Shown one piece after another: positions 41,451 to 53,522 of a DNA stretch of 64,000 nt. This DNA is from Bryum argenteum (lineage: Eukaryota > Streptophyta > Bryopsida > Bryales > Bryaceae). Position numbers and translations under genes: made by a program. Location of the stretch: contig CM073324.1 in NCBI GenBank assembly GCA_037043015.1, positions 24,010,097 to 24,074,096 on the forward strand, given 5' to 3'. How positions within the stretch are numbered: position 1 is the first letter of the stretch; every line of letters starts with the position of its first letter. Below the pieces are notes generated by a model. The model did no database searches. It saw only the letters and a program-made list of their open reading frames with translations, and was not told the origin of the DNA.

Positions 41451-43518
41451 GTGCCGATGTCGCTGCTTCCGTGCATTCTCTCCTGGACCTCTGATCAAAA
41501 TCATTGGAGCCGCCAACGAAGGCCCCGAGGAAGACGAAGGCCCCGAGGAAGACGAAGGCGCCGAGGAAATGGATGCTCTGGATCACTGCGCTCTAGGTCC
41601 TCGCCATGGCCATATTTCCACCTTGACCTACAAACATCGAAAAATCGTCAAAACTCACAAGAAGATACTACCGGGTAAGCGGCAGAATCTTCAAAGCGAC
41701 ATTAGAAGCGACCCTCGCTACCAGGTGGCAAGTCGAGTTTTGCAAACGCTTGACCACATTCTCAAGCGATACAAAGTCGGGACTTGAAGGTGACGAACTT
41801 CGGCGTAAGGGCCATTTCTTTCACGCACTTCTCTGCAAGACGCCGGGATTGCAAACAGAGCTCTCTCAAGTTTGGCGGACAAGGGTGAGTATGTGATCGC
41901 ATACGAGACTTCCAAATAAGTCACGGCGCGGCTCAAGTTAGAGAGAATGGGCCCAGCTGCTGATTGGGGAGCAGCCTTCAGCGTGAATACCAAACACTCA
42001 GCTGCTTTGTCGCAACCTTCGGCTCTCGGCTTCCACAGTCCCGAACCTGTCTCCCATAGGTTCGGGTACAAACCTACCCATGGTACCTACCTAAATTCAA
42101 AAAGAACTTCCCGCCCACATGTGACCTTCCCGAGTTCCCGCCATTTCAGCCGTCAAAGCGATATTGTAATTAGTACAATATACTAATTAATCCATGCATC
42201 ACTAAAATGACGGTCACAAATATTCTCTTGAAAAGCGTAATGTAATAATCAATTGAGCCATTTGTTTAAAGTACATTGTAAATCACTTATTCTCAAATTT
42301 GGAATACTATGAACATTGCTTTACTATTGTTTGACTTTCATCAAATGTATTAGTAGGTTTATCAACCCTAAGCATACCTTGCCCCTTTGTTTTTGAAGGC
42401 TGGTGTGAACAATCTACAATTCCAAACATGATGTAGTTCCAGACAAACTTACCAAAGGCTCATAAAATAAGAAGTTTATTCTAAAGTGCTTGGTACCACT
42501 CACAATTTGTAATCAACCTCAACATGGTTAATTGGGCTTTTAGAGCTATTTATGGGTAAAATTTTGTGACAAACTTACCAAAGTCACATAAAAAGTATAT
42601 TCTACAATTCTTGGTACCACTCACAATTTGTAATGATCCATAAAATGGTTGATTGGGCTTTTAGAGCTATTTAACAAAGTACTCTCTCATTTCTTTAAAT
42701 GGTGGATGTGGAAGATTCAAATAGGTTAAGTTTTTGGATACATGCTTTTTTTTTTCAAAATACATGTGGAGTATCAATAGTACTAGAAAGTGTTAGTACT
42801 AATTTCTATTGATTTCCAAAGTTTTAGTCTCGTTGATTCATTACAAAATAATAGTTGAACATGTTACTATTTTAAGTGATTCAACAATATTATTCAATTT
42901 AAGCATCAAGGCCTTCATATTTTCTTTAAAAAAAAACTTCATGATAGTTATGGAATGCGCATGTATTTTCTAACACATCCAAGTTTTCCTCGGATTCCCT
43001 TGAGCATGTAGGTGGGTTAAATTGCCCTAAATCCTCAATATTCAAAATTCCAAATTGGGTATAAAAAAATAAGAAATAAAACCTGGGGGGGGGTAAGAGT
43101 TAAGCTTCAAGAATACATAAATTAAACCTCTCTATTTCTGTTTACATAGGAAATGACACATTTAGAACGATCAAAAGAAAGATTCAACACAAATGAACAA
43201 AAGTATTTTCTGGATGTTTAAGAATAGGAGAATGCCTTATTTCAATATAAACTGTTGCAATTTCGTCGGAATCTGCCCCTCTGGATGACATTATCATATC
43301 CACAGCAATACAACCAAATATAATTAATATGGACAAATACAAGAAAAAAATAAAATTAAAAAGATATAAAAAAATCACAAGTACTTCTTTGGCATTAGTC
43401 CTGAAAAGGAGTTTTTGTGCAAATTTGATAGAAATGCATTGCTTTTATGACATTTATTCTATTTAAAGTATGTTCAAATTTTACAAATTCAACAACCCAA
43501 TCATTGTAATGTGCAATA

Positions 43519-45267
43519 CTTCAAAATTTTCTAGATCCCTTCAAAGTTTTGTAGATCCCTTCAAAGTTTTGTACATCCCTTCAAAGTTTTGTAGATCCCT
43601 TAAAAGTTTTGTAGATCCCTTCAAATTTTTGTAGATCCCTTCAAATTTTTGTAGATCCCTTCAAAGTTTTGTAGATCTCTTCAAAGTTTTGTAGATCCCT
43701 TCAAAGTTTTGTAGATTCCTCAAAAGTTTTGTACATCCCTTCAAAGTTTTGTACATCCCTTCAAAGTTTTGTAGATCCCTTCAAAGTTTTGTAGATTCCT
43801 CCAAAGTTTTGTAGATCCCTTCAAAGTTTTGTACATCCCTTCAAAGTTTTGTAGATCCCTTCAAAGTTTTGTAGATCTCTTCAAATTTTTGTAGATCCCT
43901 TCAAAGTTTTGTAGATCCCTTCAAAGTTTTGTACATGGATCCCTTCAAAGTTTTGTACATGGATCCCTTCAAAGTTTTGTAGATCCCTTCAAAGTTTTGT
44001 AGATCTCTTCAAATTTTTGTAGATCCCTCCAAAGTTTTGTGAATCCCTTCAAATTTTTGTAGATCCCTTCAAAGTTTTGTAGATCCCTTCAAAGTTTTGT
44101 ACATGGATCCCTTCAAAGTTTTGTACATGGATCCCTTCAAAGTTTTGTAGATCCCTTCAAAGTTTTGTAGATCTCTTCAAATTTTTGTAGATCCCTCCAA
44201 AGTTTTGTGGATCCCTTCAAATTTTTGTAGATCCCTTCAAAGTTTTGTAGATCCCTTCAAAGTTTAGTAAATCCCTTCAAAGTTTTGTAGATCCCTTCAA
44301 AGTTTTGTAGATCTCTTCAAATTTTTCTAGATCCCTTCAAAGTTTTGTAGATCCCTTCAAAGTTTTGTAGATCCCTCCAAAGTTTTGTAGATCCCTTCAA
44401 AGTTTTGTACATCCCTTCAAAGTTTTGTAGATCCCTTAAAAGTTTTGTAGATTCCTCCAAAGTTTTGTAGATCCCTTCAAATTTTTGTAGATCCCTTCAA
44501 AGTTTTGTAGATCTCTTCAAATTTTTGTAGATCCCTCCAAAGTTTTGTGGATCCCTTCAAATTTTTGTAGATCCCTTCAAAGTTTTGTAGATCCCTCCAA
44601 AGTTTTGTAGATCCCTTCAAAGTTTTGTAGATCTCTTCAAATTTTTGTAGATCCCTCCAAAGTATTGTAGATCCCTTCAAAGTTTTGTAGATCCCTTCAA
44701 AGTTTTGTAAATCCCTTCAAAGTTTTGTAGATCCCTTCAAAGTTTTGTAGATCCCTTCAAAGTTTTGTAGATACCTTCAAAGTTTTGTACATGGATCCCT
44801 TCAAAGTTTTGTAGATCCCTCCAAAGTTTTCTAGATCCCTTCAAAGTTTTGTACATGGATCCCTTCAAAGTTTTGTAGATCCCTTCAAAGTTTTGTAGAT
44901 CCCTTCAAATTTTTCTAGATCCCTTCAAAGTTTTGTAGATCCCTTCAAAGTTTTGTAGATCCCTTCAAAGTTTTGTAGATCCCTTCAAAGTTTTGTAGAT
45001 CTCTCCAAAGTTTTCTAGATCCCTTCAAAGTTTTGTACATGGATCCCTTCAAAGTTTTGTACATGGATCCCTTCAAAGTTTTGTAGATCCCTTCAAAGTT
45101 TTGTAGATCCCTTCAAAGTTTTGTAGATCCCTTCAAAGTTTTGTAGATCCCTTCAAAGTTTTGTAGATCCCTTCAAAGTTTTGTAGATCCCTTCAAAGTC
45201 TTGTGGTACCTTCAAAGTTTTGTGATCATACGTTCAAAGTTTTGTAATCATACCTTCAAAGTTTTGT
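43519..45267. repeat. 20-bp minisatellite array, unit 2 (about 87 repeats)
   Basis: Shortest of the three arrays. Left and right edges match the others, with one unit missing near 43,610. It has several CATG-insert forms (near 43,931, 43,962, 44,100) and an internal higher-order duplication: a block of about 200 bp at 43,890-44,060 recurs at about 44,070-44,240. The length difference from unit 1 (674 bp) accounts for the difference between the units. Confidence 0.97.
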
Positions 45268-46048
45268 TATAGGTTGTGAGCAATCTTGCATGAGGTTAGC
45301 ATAAAGTTTAGATATACCTCAAAAAGATAAACCCATATAGTCAAAATTGATGGGAATGGACCAAAAAAGATATGTTGCTTTTGCAAAATTGCAATTTTGA
45401 GTGAATATGACTCAAGATCCGTATGATCAAATTTTATCAAAATGGGAGGATAGACTAATCACATAGCTATAAACAACAAAAGAACATGATCTTGCATATT
45501 TGGTAATGAGACGAAGGATTATTGTTGTTGGATTCGAACAAGTTGTACAAAAATGTAATAAACTAAGGTGCTATTCTTTGGCATCAATCCTTTACAAAAT
45601 TTAGCTCTAAAAACCCCCACCTCATGAATTTCAAGTGAACCCAATTTAGGTGAGACAATAGTACTTACAAATAGGTCATTCACATAGATGCCGTCATTAA
45701 GGATGAGAACATTTACTTCCTTCTTCATTCACATACATTTACATTATTTTGCCTCAAAATTTGCCACAACATTAAATTACAACATCACACCTCTAACACA
45801 CTTCAAAATACTCACCATGAAACAATTGAAGATATATTCTTCATCATAATGTGCTTAATAATTGATTGAAAGAACTGCACAATTCTAGAATTTTGTTAGC
45901 ATATTTGAAAATGTCGGAGACTTTACTATGTAAGCGATTGTAAGGTTAACAATTTTTTTCATATCTACAAAGTACATGTTAAATGCTCAAAAAAACCAAG
46001 AAAAAGAGAAAATTGGTCAATCAATCACATGGAAGGAGAGAGCAAAGT

Positions 46049-49000
46049 TCAAGGAGCCAGAACAAGAACTTTAATGGTTCCTTGCGAGTTAGCGGCTATC
46101 ATGGTGGGGCTCTCACTCTTCCAACACACTGCACTAATAAAATGGGAGCTAGCATCATCATCACTGTCTTCCGGGTTTTCAGACCCAAATCTATAACATG
46201 CTGCTGGTCTTGACATTGCCTGCCAATCACACAATCCAACATTCAGATCCGGGAACAAGCCATTGTTGCTACAATGTTGAAAAAGAGAACAAAGCGATGT
46301 TGAAAGAGACTGAGCACATTTGGGTGCCACTGAAAAGAAATGAATGCGAAAATGCATACCTTATGATAAACAACGACTTCATTTCTTTCACTGCCGCATG
46401 CGATATACTCACTGTTGACACTCAGTCCTACGAAGTTCTTCTCATTTGTGTGTCCTCTGAGTGTTCGTATCTGTAGTCAATGCATACTTATTAGTGGTGG
46501 GATCTCTTGGAAATTGCAATTAGCAAAGGAAGAGAAGATTTTCAGATGCAAGGCTCAGGTTACAAGAATGAAGGCGTACCGAGCAGTCTCTTTGCACATC
46601 CCAAAGCCGAAGTGTGCTGTCGGTAGATGCCGAGGCTAATTCAGTCGGTGAAATGAACTTCACGTATGATACTGCCTTCCGATGTCCCTTGAATGAGTAC
46701 AGTGGCATGCTTGCATTCCGCAAATCGAAGTACTGGATGTGATGATCAGCTGAACCAACCTATCAACGAAGGAACAAATCATGCTCTTAATGATCTGAAA
46801 GAGTATCCAAATAACACAGGAAACATGTTCAAGAGAGTATTATTTCGAATGCTGAAGTTTATGAACTCACTGCAATGTGGTGACTGGAACCAGGATTGTA
46901 TTTCACACAACAGATGTTGGCTCGCATGTCCAGGCTCAGTACGCTTGACTCTTGCCTTGTACACCACACCTTCACCTGCAAGAACCCCAAAACTTAAACG
47001 TCAGATAACAGCACTTGATTATTGATTCCAATAGTAGGTTACTTACCAATACCGAAATCTATGATGCTATTTATAACGATGTACTGATGCAAGTGAGAAG
47101 TAAGTGTAAGTCGAAATTACTTGGCTATGTTCCATGCCATCTACGAATATTGCTTCAAATAAGTACCTTTCCATCGTCACTTCCAGACACTAGCATGGAT
47201 GGCTCGGTTCGAGAAAAGTCCACACTCCAGGCTCGCTTCTCATGCTCCTCATATTCCATGATACTCTGTAATCAACAAGAAAAAGTGCAACCAATCTTAG
47301 CTGGTCATTCATAGAAGATGTTAAGTGATTGTAGAATTGGTGTAGGAACCAACATGTACCTGTCTTGTGTTGACATCCCAAACTGTAACTATGCCTTCAT
47401 AGTCACTGCTGGCAATGAGTGGCTTCGCACACTTATTCCAGCTCAAGCAGCTCAGCTTGGACCTCGTCGGTATTTCCGCCACTGGACAATGAACATCTGC
47501 TACCTCATTTACAACCTGCTCCATTCGAGTCAATCAGTCAGATGAGAGATTTGAGGATAATATCAAGCTTGAATTCAAATGATAGCGGGGTAACGTACCG
47601 TTGCAAAATCAAAAACCTTGATCCGCCTTGATACACCCGCCGTTGCGAAGAATTCATCATCTCGATCAAATTCGATACTGCAAAGAAAAGAAGGAACTTG
47701 ATACTTCAGAAAACTGCATTGGTAGATGATTTAAGGGTTTATGATCGGAATCTGTGAGGTTTTGTCTCTCACCTGGATACTATGTTCGAGCTGTTAAATA
47801 AGTCGCCTTGGTGAAGCTCAGCAACAACATTAAGACGACTGTAGCGAGTGTATGCTGTCAACACAGACTCAAAATCTTCTAACCCATCCTGGTAGCTCTC
47901 CGATTCTTTACATGCCTCATTTATAAGTGTCTCCTGCGTTTGTCGGTGTCGTTGATTTCGTGCAACTTGCCTCCTTCGCTGCAGGTAAGCCTCTTGCAAT
48001 TCTTCGAACTGGAACAATGATAGTGATAAATGAGTTTCCAGGCTCGAAATATGCATCAGAGAGGCAAATGAATTGCAGAGTATGTGTATGTACCTGTGCT
48101 AACACTCGCCGTTTCTTGCTTACACCTTTTGATTCCTTGACGTTGAAACTCTCGTTGAAAAAGCCCCCATCATTCTTAGCAAACGCCGCAGTTCTAGCTT
48201 TCTTCTGTGATGCAAAAGGAAGGTCACTGGGTGGAACAAAGGCACCGCCTTGTCCACCTCGCCACACTGAGATTGCACCTGGCTTGCTTGAGAATTCATC
48301 TAAGTTCTGTGTTGCCAAGTCCCTCGGTATACGAACCGCATACTTGTTTTTTGCTCGCAATAACTCTTGCCGCCTTCTTTCGACCGCGGCTATGTCTTCT
48401 TTCAAAAATTGAAGATCACCTTGTAACTAGATGCAAAGAAAAACAACCGATCGGAATAGGCAGTCAGCTCAATCATTTCAGAATTTATATCGAGATTGCA
48501 CATTCAGATTCATACGTAGATCCGTTCGTTTGAGAGGCCAAAAGGACAAATAGAAACTCACCTCTGTCAGTTCGTCGTGTTTCCGATGTCGTAGCAAGTG
48601 CAGAAAATCAAGTAGAATTTCCATGTTCGATTGGGCTTCCTCTTGTTCGAGTTTCCGTTTCTTGTTACCCAGAAGACGCAGTAAAGCGTCTAGATCCGCC
48701 ATAGGCAAGTCCACGCCCTGCCAAATATTTTGAATTTTTACAGCATGAGACATGCGATCAAACTTACATCAACATAAGAATTTCCAGAAGTGCGAAGGTT
48801 ACCTGCTGAAGTGCAAGGCGCAAGTGCTCTGCAGGAGAGGAGTTGCTCAAGAGTTGCGATACTGTCGCCTTCTTCATCAACTGCATGAAACGTACCACTA
48901 AAGTTGAGCCCTAAAATCCATAGCCAAAGAACACAGTTGATGAATAATGTATTGTGGTGATGATGTTTACCTTCATCAGAAGGAAGTTAGGAATGAGCTG

Positions 49001-49255
49001 ATCGGAAGTGAGGTACCGAGCACAACTAGGGCAGTTGCTCCTGTTACTTAAATGCGTGGTGATGCAAGTGTGACAGAAACTATGCCCGCAACTTGTAAGA
49101 AATGCATCTTCCATTGTTTGAAAACAGATGGGACACAGAAAATCTTTGTCTACATAGCTCTTCCCGGTAACAGTTGAAGCATCAATTTGATTATCCATTC
49201 CCCACGGCGATACTAACTCCTCTTTCACAAATCCCAGTGCTGACAGCATCGCCAT
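46049..49255 (-). CDS. COP1: COP1, RING/WD40 E3 ubiquitin ligase, complete
   Basis: Nuclear repressor of light signalling: the substrate receptor and RING subunit that marks HY5-type factors for degradation in the dark, acting with SPA proteins. Twelve coding exons with GT-AG introns of 83-191 bp: 49,255-48,971; 48,880-48,803; 48,717-48,562; 48,426-48,094; 48,008-47,773; 47,677-47,599; 47,515-47,360; 47,265-47,167; 46,975-46,871; 46,759-46,580; 46,470-46,360; 46,219-46,049. The phases join to 662 residues (Arabidopsis COP1 is 675). RING C3HC4 residues are C41, C44, C56, H58, C61, C64, C75, C78. A coiled coil lies at about 120-195, a basic KKRR near 280, and seven WD blades from about 340 to the end. 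The start at 49,255 is chosen for length; the frame is open to an ATG at 49,489, and an ATG 19 codons downstream is also possible. Exons 5-12 lie in the tandem repeat. Confidence 0.92.
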
Positions 49256-49980
49256 CGCCTCTTCGCATACCAACCTCCCCAATATCTCTCCGAACCACCA
49301 CCTTACTCCTTGCTCTTTCCAACCTTGCTCATATCCCAACCTACCCCTGAGCCCAACTAAAAACCGAACTCTGTATCCAAAAACCTGCCTCCCTTTCACT
49401 TGCTCGAATCCGCAACCAATCCTGAGCCCTTCACAAACCTTCCCAGCCGAGTAAACACAAACTCTGATACCAAATCCAGGCTGCCTCACAAAGCTCGATC
49501 TGATCGAAGTTTCTTGAGCCCTCCGAACCTGTATTAATATTTCTAAATGCTGCTAACCTCCGAAGCCGAACTCAAGCCGACAACCACCTTGAAAATGCAA
49601 ACTCGTGTACAGCAAGAACCTGCGCTTCAGCTATCGATCACCCACAACCTACAGTAGCTATCGATCCGGCGGAGACTTGCAGAAGATATCGATGAAGCAA
49701 AACCAGAAACCTCCAGGAGCTTTCAGTTCCAGTACTTTAGAAGCTACAGTTACAACCGGCGTTCATGGATCGACAAGTTCGGTTTCTAGAAAACTTGAGG
49801 CTCTTGTGGGTCTATGAACAACGGGGGATCTTTCGCAGCAAGCGCAATTGGCCCCATTCGGCATGCAAGACACTCGATAAGCTCCCCCGAAGTCTCCACT
49901 TCGTGACTGTGCTTGGGCCAGCGCGTCCCGCCTCAACACGCACGAGCAGGTTCCCGTGTTCCCGGGGAGCTCGGGAACAG
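49256..49980. promoter_or_regulatory. COP1 upstream / 5' untranslated region
   Basis: Single-copy DNA upstream of COP1. The first 234 bases stay open in the COP1 frame, but the translated sequence (Gly/Arg-rich, no known domain) looks like untranslated leader. No clear TATA box or named element could be assigned. COP1 genes often have leaders with introns, so the transcription start is unknown. Confidence 0.4.
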
Positions 49981-50062
49981 GTGGTGGGGTCCCGGAGGTG
50001 GTGAGCCACGAGATGAATTGGGTGGTGGGGTCCCGGAGGTGGTGAGCCACGAGATGGAATGG
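49981..50062. repeat. 41-bp direct duplication, two copies
   Basis: The block beginning gtggtggggtcccggaggtg occurs at 49,981 and again at 50,022, with changes only at the end (GATGAATTG against GATGGAATG). It lies in a GC-rich patch (49,830-50,160) that stands out from the AT-rich surroundings. No coding assignment. Confidence 0.85.
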
Positions 50063-51665
50063 GGATGTCGATCAACACGTCGTTGTGGTCCACAAGTGAG
50101 ATGGTGGGCGAGTTCTCGTGCTGAGATGGCAAGAGGAACCTGGGCCCACCACTATGGTCTGTTTGTGGTGCGTGTTTGCTGGCTGTTAATGGCCCTGCAG
50201 ACTTCCAGTGGTGAAATTATAGTGACGTTGGTTCATGAATAGCCAGCTCATTACTGCCTTGTGTTTATTTCATGGGGGAAATGATCAAGGATTTAAGGGA
50301 TAAATGAAGCCAAATGAAGATTGTACTTTTCACTTAGTTTTGGATGTATGCTCGAAGGTTATAACATTTAAGGAGTGAGGGGAACTAAGGTAAAGGGACC
50401 CATTCCCGACCGGGGACCCATAACCGATCAAGCCCAATTCCTAGATTTTGAAAGAACATATGTACCTCATTTATATATTTGAGCATGTGATCGGCTTTAG
50501 GTTCCAAGCAACTTTTCACTTTAAACAATTATAACTATTTGAATAATGCAAATAAAATCACGAAACTTTCTGCATTCAACAAGAACCTTATGTTTGCACA
50601 CATGAAAAATTCTTAAAAAAATTTATACCTTAATTTCATATGCTAAAATCCTTAAGTGGTCGGTTATAGGTGCCTCTACCTTAGGCATAGCTTAAATATT
50701 TTCATGCTCAAATTTTCCTATTCTTGGTACACGTAAAATGCATAAAAGTGACAACAATAATGACCGGATTTTCTGTTTTTTTGGTTGTCACTTGTTGTCA
50801 GTGAAATGTCTAATGGCATAAGTTACCTTTGACAAACTGATTGTCACTTGAGACAGTGTCTCTACCTTTGTTTTTCTCACCATAAATGAAGGCTCGTCAT
50901 TTAAAAAGTCAACTTTGACATTCTGTCACTTTGACCCTTAAACGCAAATGGGGTTTGAAACGGGCAACATTGGAACACAACATCTTTTGGACATGGGCAT
51001 CATAAATAGTGCACTTTTTGAACTTGGGCATCATGAATGAACCAATCAATGATGAGCTTGTAACCTCCTGCAAGGTTATGTACAACCCCAACCTACCTAC
51101 CACAATCCTTTCAAAGCACAAAATCACTCATACAAATTGTGACTTGAATTGAAATATTTTACTTTTTGAATGTGAAGAAGATGACAAGTTTGATATGAAC
51201 TTATAAGTGAAAAGTTGAGTACGGTGAAAGCTACAAAGCGCATTCCGCTGGAAAAAAGCCCCTCTCGCTTGCTTAGGCGTTTGAAGGTAAAACAAAATTG
51301 TGATTGTTATCTTTTGTGCACGTTTCTATTAGTATCTAAGGCCCTAGCGGCAACAACCGATAAGCTTAGTTTATTAACTATCAATACCTAATCGTTACCT
51401 AACTAACAAGGATCGTTTGGTTTTATTTTGCACCAGCACCCGCTAGTTAGGGTTTCCGGCTTGCTGCTCCGAGAAATAGTTGTGATGGTAGTTGCAAAGC
51501 ATAAGATCAAATAACTACCAGTAATTGGGGAAGTAGTTTAACAGCTAAGAGTAACTAGAAATTGCTAATGGACTAGTTAAGGGTTGGTAAGGCTAGTTTA
51601 CTAACTGCACATACCAAGCCGCATGCAAACACAATTTAACAACAAGAAAATAGTAAATTGGCCTT
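50063..51665. other. Intergenic, no gene seen
   Basis: Mostly AT-rich, without a convincing open frame. Short G/C-rich words near 50,400-50,430 (GACCGGGGACCCATAACCG) and a cluster of TTGTCAC words near 50,800-50,860 are visible but unexplained. No tRNA or other RNA gene recognised. Confidence 0.5.
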
Positions 51666-51796
51666 ATTAGACTCATGGTTGTCATATCAGACAAATTACT
51701 ATTCATTTCATGTCCTACATTTGATAAATGGTAACTCGTCCTATAGGACATGAAATGGATATTAATTTGTCCAATATGACAACGATGATTAAACTG
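51666..51796. mobile_element. MITE, Mutator-like, copy A (113 bp plus target duplication)
   Basis: Inverted-repeat element at 51,675-51,787. The left end ATGGTTGTCATATCAGACAA pairs with the right end, which on the other strand reads CATCGTTGTCATATTGGACA. The arms extend about 45 bp and nearly meet, so the element is essentially one hairpin. The flanks ATTAGACTC (51,666-51,674) and ATTAAACTG (51,788-51,796) agree at 7 of 9 positions, as expected for an aged 9-bp target duplication. No coding capacity. A related copy lies at 61,516. Confidence 0.82.
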
Positions 51797-52207
51797 GTGC
51801 GGGCTCCGCCCAAGATAATTTAATTTGGTTCAAATAGATTTCCATTCATACCACGTATGTCCTTTCAATCAATCTTGCCATAGAATAAATCATTTGGTGG
51901 CACTTTCCAAAGAAACAATATTGGAAATGCACTACTTTGTTGACTTAATCATTACATATTCTCAAAGAAATTCCTATGCACCAGAGTTGTTAATTAGTGT
52001 TACAAATGTTAATTGCAAGTCATAACACTAAATGTCACACGTCATCATAGTATTACAATACTAATCATTGAACCATATCAACACTAAATGTGAAAGCATG
52101 CAAACCTTCTTGCAAGTAAAAGAATTTATTGGAATTGGTGCAATTGGTGGCTTAAAAAAACAGACAAGGAACATTGATTGTAATGGCGGCCAAAAGTGAA
52201 CACTAAT
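51797..52207. other. Intergenic, no gene seen
   Basis: AT-rich DNA between two candidate mobile elements. One 66-codon plus-strand frame (51,825-52,025) has no recognisable family and no splice-site support. Nothing else can be assigned. Confidence 0.5.
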
Positions 52208-52720
52208 CTTAAGGACGCTTTACATGGGGAGTCAAGGCCAACTAATCTCCAAGCCAATTCACTCACATTTTGAGCCCAATTGGCTCCATGGGCCACTTGG
52301 AGAACACATTAAACAATTAATAAAGTGGGGGTCAATTCCCCCATGTGTAAAGCCCTTGGGGCCGATTTCTAAAAGGAAAAACAAGGCCATGAGGCCAATT
52401 CGTATTATTAGCTACATTCCATGCTTTCGATTTGTTCACATTAAAGTATTTCGGTGAGATACTATTTTTTAAATTGAAATCAAGAGACGGCCTCTAGGCC
52501 ATGAATTGGCCTTCCATTCTTGTATCTCCCAACTTTTGGAGCGCGGGCCGTGTCATAACTTGTCCCCCACCCATTATAATGTAATTTCAGAAAATTGGCC
52601 TTGACTCCCCATGTAAAGCCCTTTGGGCCAATTTCAAGAATTGGACCAATCACAAGAGAGGATTTGACCATGAGTTGGCCCCATCAATGGCTTGGCCCCT
52701 TGTGTAAAGCGGCCCTTAAG
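52208..52720. mobile_element. Compound inverted-repeat element (MITE or foldback), about 500 bp
   Basis: Bounded on both sides by CTTAAG (52,208-52,213 and 52,715-52,720). The left end GACGCTTTACATGGGG matches the right end on the other strand, GGCCGCTTTACACAAGGGG. Internally the motif CCCCATGT(GT)AAAGCCCTT recurs at about 52,338 and 52,605, and GTCAAGGCCAA near the left end is inverted as TTGGCCTTGAC near 52,598. So there are three or four copies of one terminal motif in both orientations. No protein coded. CTTAAG is palindromic, so the exact target duplication (TTAA, TTA or longer) is ambiguous. Confidence 0.7.
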
Positions 52721-53522
52721 AAGTGAGAAGACATTGTTCTTTACCAGAAGTTACCTATGACAATAATTTCCACATAAGACTAATTAACAATTCTTGAATA
52801 TTGATTCTACTATCTATAAAATTTGAAACGTTCAAGATAAACAAAATAAGTATATCAATTCCGAAATGTTCGTATAAAGATGATAGCATATAATATATTG
52901 TTGCATCTTTAATTGATATTTGCCATACAATAGGACCAAAAGTATATGTTATACATTCATTGTTTTACTATGAATAATTTACGGAAAAGGGGGCAAGTAT
53001 TGGTCATATACCTGAAAACCATCTAGTGTACAAAATGTATATATATCCAAAGCTAAGCCCTTGCAACATAGACACATTGAAATATCATCATCTTTTCATA
53101 TGACTTTATAAATGAAGAGAAAACACCTCCTATAACATAAACTTCAAACTTGTACTTAGAGGAACCTGGAATCTAATATCAACAATTAGTTCTCACTACA
53201 TTATTTCTACACTTCAAAAGACATACATGCCTAACATTATTACTACCAACACCTAGCTGTACACACAACACCTAACTAGGTGGACTCTAAAAAGTCAGAA
53301 ATAGTTTCCCGAACTATTCTGCCAGCAGAATTGTCACATGCGCAGACAACATCAACTTAAGTTGTGTTACAAGAACGGGAATCCCCAAAAGATGAGATTG
53401 TTATGTAAAGTGGCTCAATGGTAACATATTGATATGTCCAGGAGGGTCCGAGCTTTTTGCGAGTTCCCGAAGAAAAAAGAATGTGGTAACGGAATAGTAA
53501 TAAATGATTATGAACATTTTAG
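52721..53522. other. Intergenic and 3' flank of the thioesterase gene
   Basis: AT-rich; no gene seen. The part nearest 53,522 probably contains the 3' untranslated region and polyadenylation signal of the minus-strand thioesterase gene. Confidence 0.5.

Noticed and set aside
44477-44680. Minus-strand frame coding a periodic peptide through the minisatellite
   Set aside because: A 20-bp repeat without stops necessarily gives a 20-residue periodic frame. There is no start context, no conservation between arrays and the frame breaks at each indel.
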